From Mycolicibacterium brisbanense (GTDB lineage: Bacteria; Actinomycetota; Actinomycetes; Mycobacteriales; Mycobacteriaceae): a stretch of DNA of 64,000 nt. Positions 62,623 to 64,000 of this stretch are shown in pieces. The stretch lies in NCBI RefSeq assembly GCF_001570425.1, contig NZ_BCSX01000028.1, forward strand, positions 124,001 through 188,000. Reading direction: 5' to 3'. The notes beneath the pieces are model-generated. The model did not search any database. It saw only the letters and a list, made by a program, of their open reading frames with translations, and was not told where the DNA came from. Within the stretch, counting starts at the first letter, position 1, and each line of letters starts with the position of its first letter. Position numbers and translations under genes: made by a program.

Positions 62623-64000
62623 TTGGCCCGATCTCGCCATCTGGTGTGGCGCAGTCTGCGCATGCTCCGCCCGGTCCGCGGGCTGCTCGTCGTGCTCCTG
62701 CTGCTCGGGGTGGTGGCGTCGGCGTTGCCGTACCTCACCGTCGCGGCCTTCGGGCCCATGATGCAGGTGGTGGCCGACGCCGGTCGCAGTGGAAACCTCA
62801 GCGGGGTCTGGGATTTACGCGGGCCTCTGGTCGCCCGCGACAACGGTCTGCTGCGGTCACTGGCGGGTTCGGTGCCGTTCGCGGTGATGCTGGCGGTGTG
62901 GGCCGGTTCGCTCCTACTGGCCCAAGGCATGTACTTCGTCAACGCGTGGGTCGGCACGAAGGTCGAGCGGGCGCTCGTGGTCGACATCCGGCAACGCGTG
63001 CACGACCACATGCAAACCTTGTCGCTCGATTTCTTCACCGGATCCCGCAACGGTGAACTGATCCAGCGCGTCACCACGGAATCCGCTGGTGTGCAACGCC
63101 TTCTGACCGACTGCCTGCTGCCTCCCGTCATCGACGCCGTGGTGCTCGTGGTGGTGATCGGGTATCTGCTGGCCATCTCGTGGCAGATGACCGTTGCGGC
63201 ATTGCTTCTCACGCCGCTGGCGCTGCTCGTCCTGAGATTCGCGGGCCGCCAGGTGCAAGCCGTGATGCGCCGAGTGATGAATGCCAACCGCACCATGGCC
63301 TCCGAGGTGGAGCAGACTGTCAGCGGTATCGCCGAGATCCAGCTTTTCAACGCTCAATCCCTGCGCAGCAGCAGGTTTCGTGCCGCATCGGAGGATGCCG
63401 CCAAGAGCGACGCCGACTCGGTCGTGTGGATGCAGGCCACCGTGAACGGCTCGCAGATCTTCGTCGCCCTCAGCACGGTCGTGGTGCTGATCATCGGCGT
63501 TGCCTACAGTGCGACGTTCGGCCTGACATTCGCCGGGCTCTTGGTGTTCGCGGGCATGGTGCCGACGATGTTCGGTGCGGCGCAACGGGTTCTGGGTGCC
63601 TACACCACCTACCAGTCCGTGGCGCCGAACGCCGCGGCAACCTACGAGTTGCTCGACACCCAGCCCACGGTGCACGAACCCGCGGACGCCGTCGACCTCG
63701 GGCACGTGCGCGGCAACCTGGTCTTCGAGGACGTCGCGTTCGGCTACACCGCAGACCGACCGGTGCTCGACGGACTGTCGTTCTCCGTCGCCGAGGGCGA
63801 GACCGTGGGCATCGTTGGCGGCATCGGGTCGGGCAAGTCGACGGTGTTCAACCTCGTGCTGCGGTTCCTCGACCCCCAGCGTGGGCGGATTCTGCTCGAC
63901 GGTCATAACATCACCGGTGTCACGATCGCGTCGCTGCGCGACGAGGTGTCCAAGCTTGCGCAGTTCCCGTTCTTCACCAAAGACACCATCCGCGAGAACA
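62623..64000 (+). CDS. ABC exporter-type transporter (membrane domain plus ATPase), 3' end outside window
   Basis: This reading frame is open to the window end, giving 459 residues of a longer protein. Residues about 15-310 form a six-helix type IV exporter membrane domain (LDFFTGSRNGELIQRVT). A C-terminal ATPase domain starts near 365. It has Walker A GGIGSGKST at about 399-407, after FEDVAFGYTADRPVLDGLS. The signature and Walker B lie beyond 64000. It is a half-transporter for export of a lipid, drug or peptide; the substrate is unknown. The start is TTG at 62623 with AGGGCGG in front; a later ATG (MLRPVRG) is possible. Confidence 0.88.
   Translation, partial: MARSRHLVWRSLRMLRPVRGLLVVLLLLGVVASALPYLTVAAFGPMMQVVADAGRSGNLSGVWDLRGPLVARDNGLLRSLAGSVPFAVMLAVWAGSLLLAQGMYFVNAWVGTKVERALVVDIRQRVHDHMQTLSLDFFTGSRNGELIQRVTTESAGVQRLLTDCLLPPVIDAVVLVVVIGYLLAISWQMTVAALLLTPLALLVLRFAGRQVQAVMRRVMNANRTMASEVEQTVSGIAEIQLFNAQSLRSSRFRAASEDAAKSDADSVVWMQATVNGSQIFVALSTVVVLIIGVAYSATFGLTFAGLLVFAGMVPTMFGAAQRVLGAYTTYQSVAPNAAATYELLDTQPTVHEPADAVDLGHVRGNLVFEDVAFGYTADRPVLDGLSFSVAEGETVGIVGGIGSGKSTVFNLVLRFLDPQRGRILLDGHNITGVTIASLRDEVSKLAQFPFFTKDTIREN

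Overview
The window is high-GC actinobacterial DNA and almost certainly comes from a mycobacterium. It opens inside a type VII secretion locus of the ESX-3 type (eccC3 3' part, PE5, PPE4, esxG, esxH, espG3, eccD3, mycP3, eccE3). Further on it carries a Stf0-type trehalose sulfotransferase, an MmpL protein, a PPE-PPW protein and several genes that look collinear with the M. tuberculosis Rv0284-Rv0320 interval (tam, stf0, sulfatase, PAP2, YkuD-like protein, SnoaL-like protein, Hsp70-like Pro/Thr-rich protein, GH16 glucanase, Rv0320-like exported protein). The many transporters and catabolic genes interleaved with that backbone fit a free-living fast grower (Mycolicibacterium, M. smegmatis-like). 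The species is an inference.

Layout. 1-8.8 kb: ESX-3 genes on the plus strand, translationally coupled and closed by a strong hairpin terminator. 9-12.8 kb: a short-chain dehydrogenase (minus), a long gene-free stretch, then an amino-acid permease plus Usp-domain protein, ended by an 18-bp bidirectional hairpin. 12.8-15.4 kb: amidohydrolase, tam and an alpha/beta hydrolase. 15.4-19.1 kb (minus): a PaoABC-like molybdenum aldehyde oxidoreductase with a Tat/lipobox small subunit. 19.1-24.2 kb (minus): sulfatase, stf0, cysD and cysNC, a compact module that makes PAPS and transfers sulfate to trehalose. 24.3-30.5 kb: NUDIX, PAP2, a PAP2-lipid kinase fusion, a YkuD-fold protein, a SnoaL-like protein and a membrane-anchored Hsp70-like protein. 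30.5-35.7 kb: a LacI regulator divergent from an NCS1 permease, C45-family amidase and amidohydrolase operon, with two identical palindromic operators between them. 35.8-41.4 kb (minus): a complete oligopeptide/nickel-type ABC importer. 41.7-47.2 kb: GH16 glucanase, small exported proteins and a divergent pair of paralogous AraC regulators. 47.3-53.4 kb: rhomboid-like protein, methyltransferase with flavin monooxygenase, MmpL with SGNH hydrolase. 53.6-61.3 kb: a second peptide-type ABC importer coupled to a flavin-dependent monooxygenase pair of the NtaA/DszA and DszC/SfnB kinds, probably for uptake and oxidative cleavage of a small organosulfur or amine compound. 61.3-64 kb: hypothetical protein, excalibur mini-protein and a truncated exporter-type ABC protein.

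Several sets look like functional units because their reading frames overlap by 1-4 bases and the enzymes are complementary: ESX-3; PaoABC; sulfatase/stf0/cysD/cysNC; LacI with permease, amidase and amidohydrolase; and the ABC importer with two monooxygenases. No tRNA, rRNA, CRISPR array or insertion sequence was seen. Statements about orthologues in other genomes come from remembered family knowledge, not from a search.
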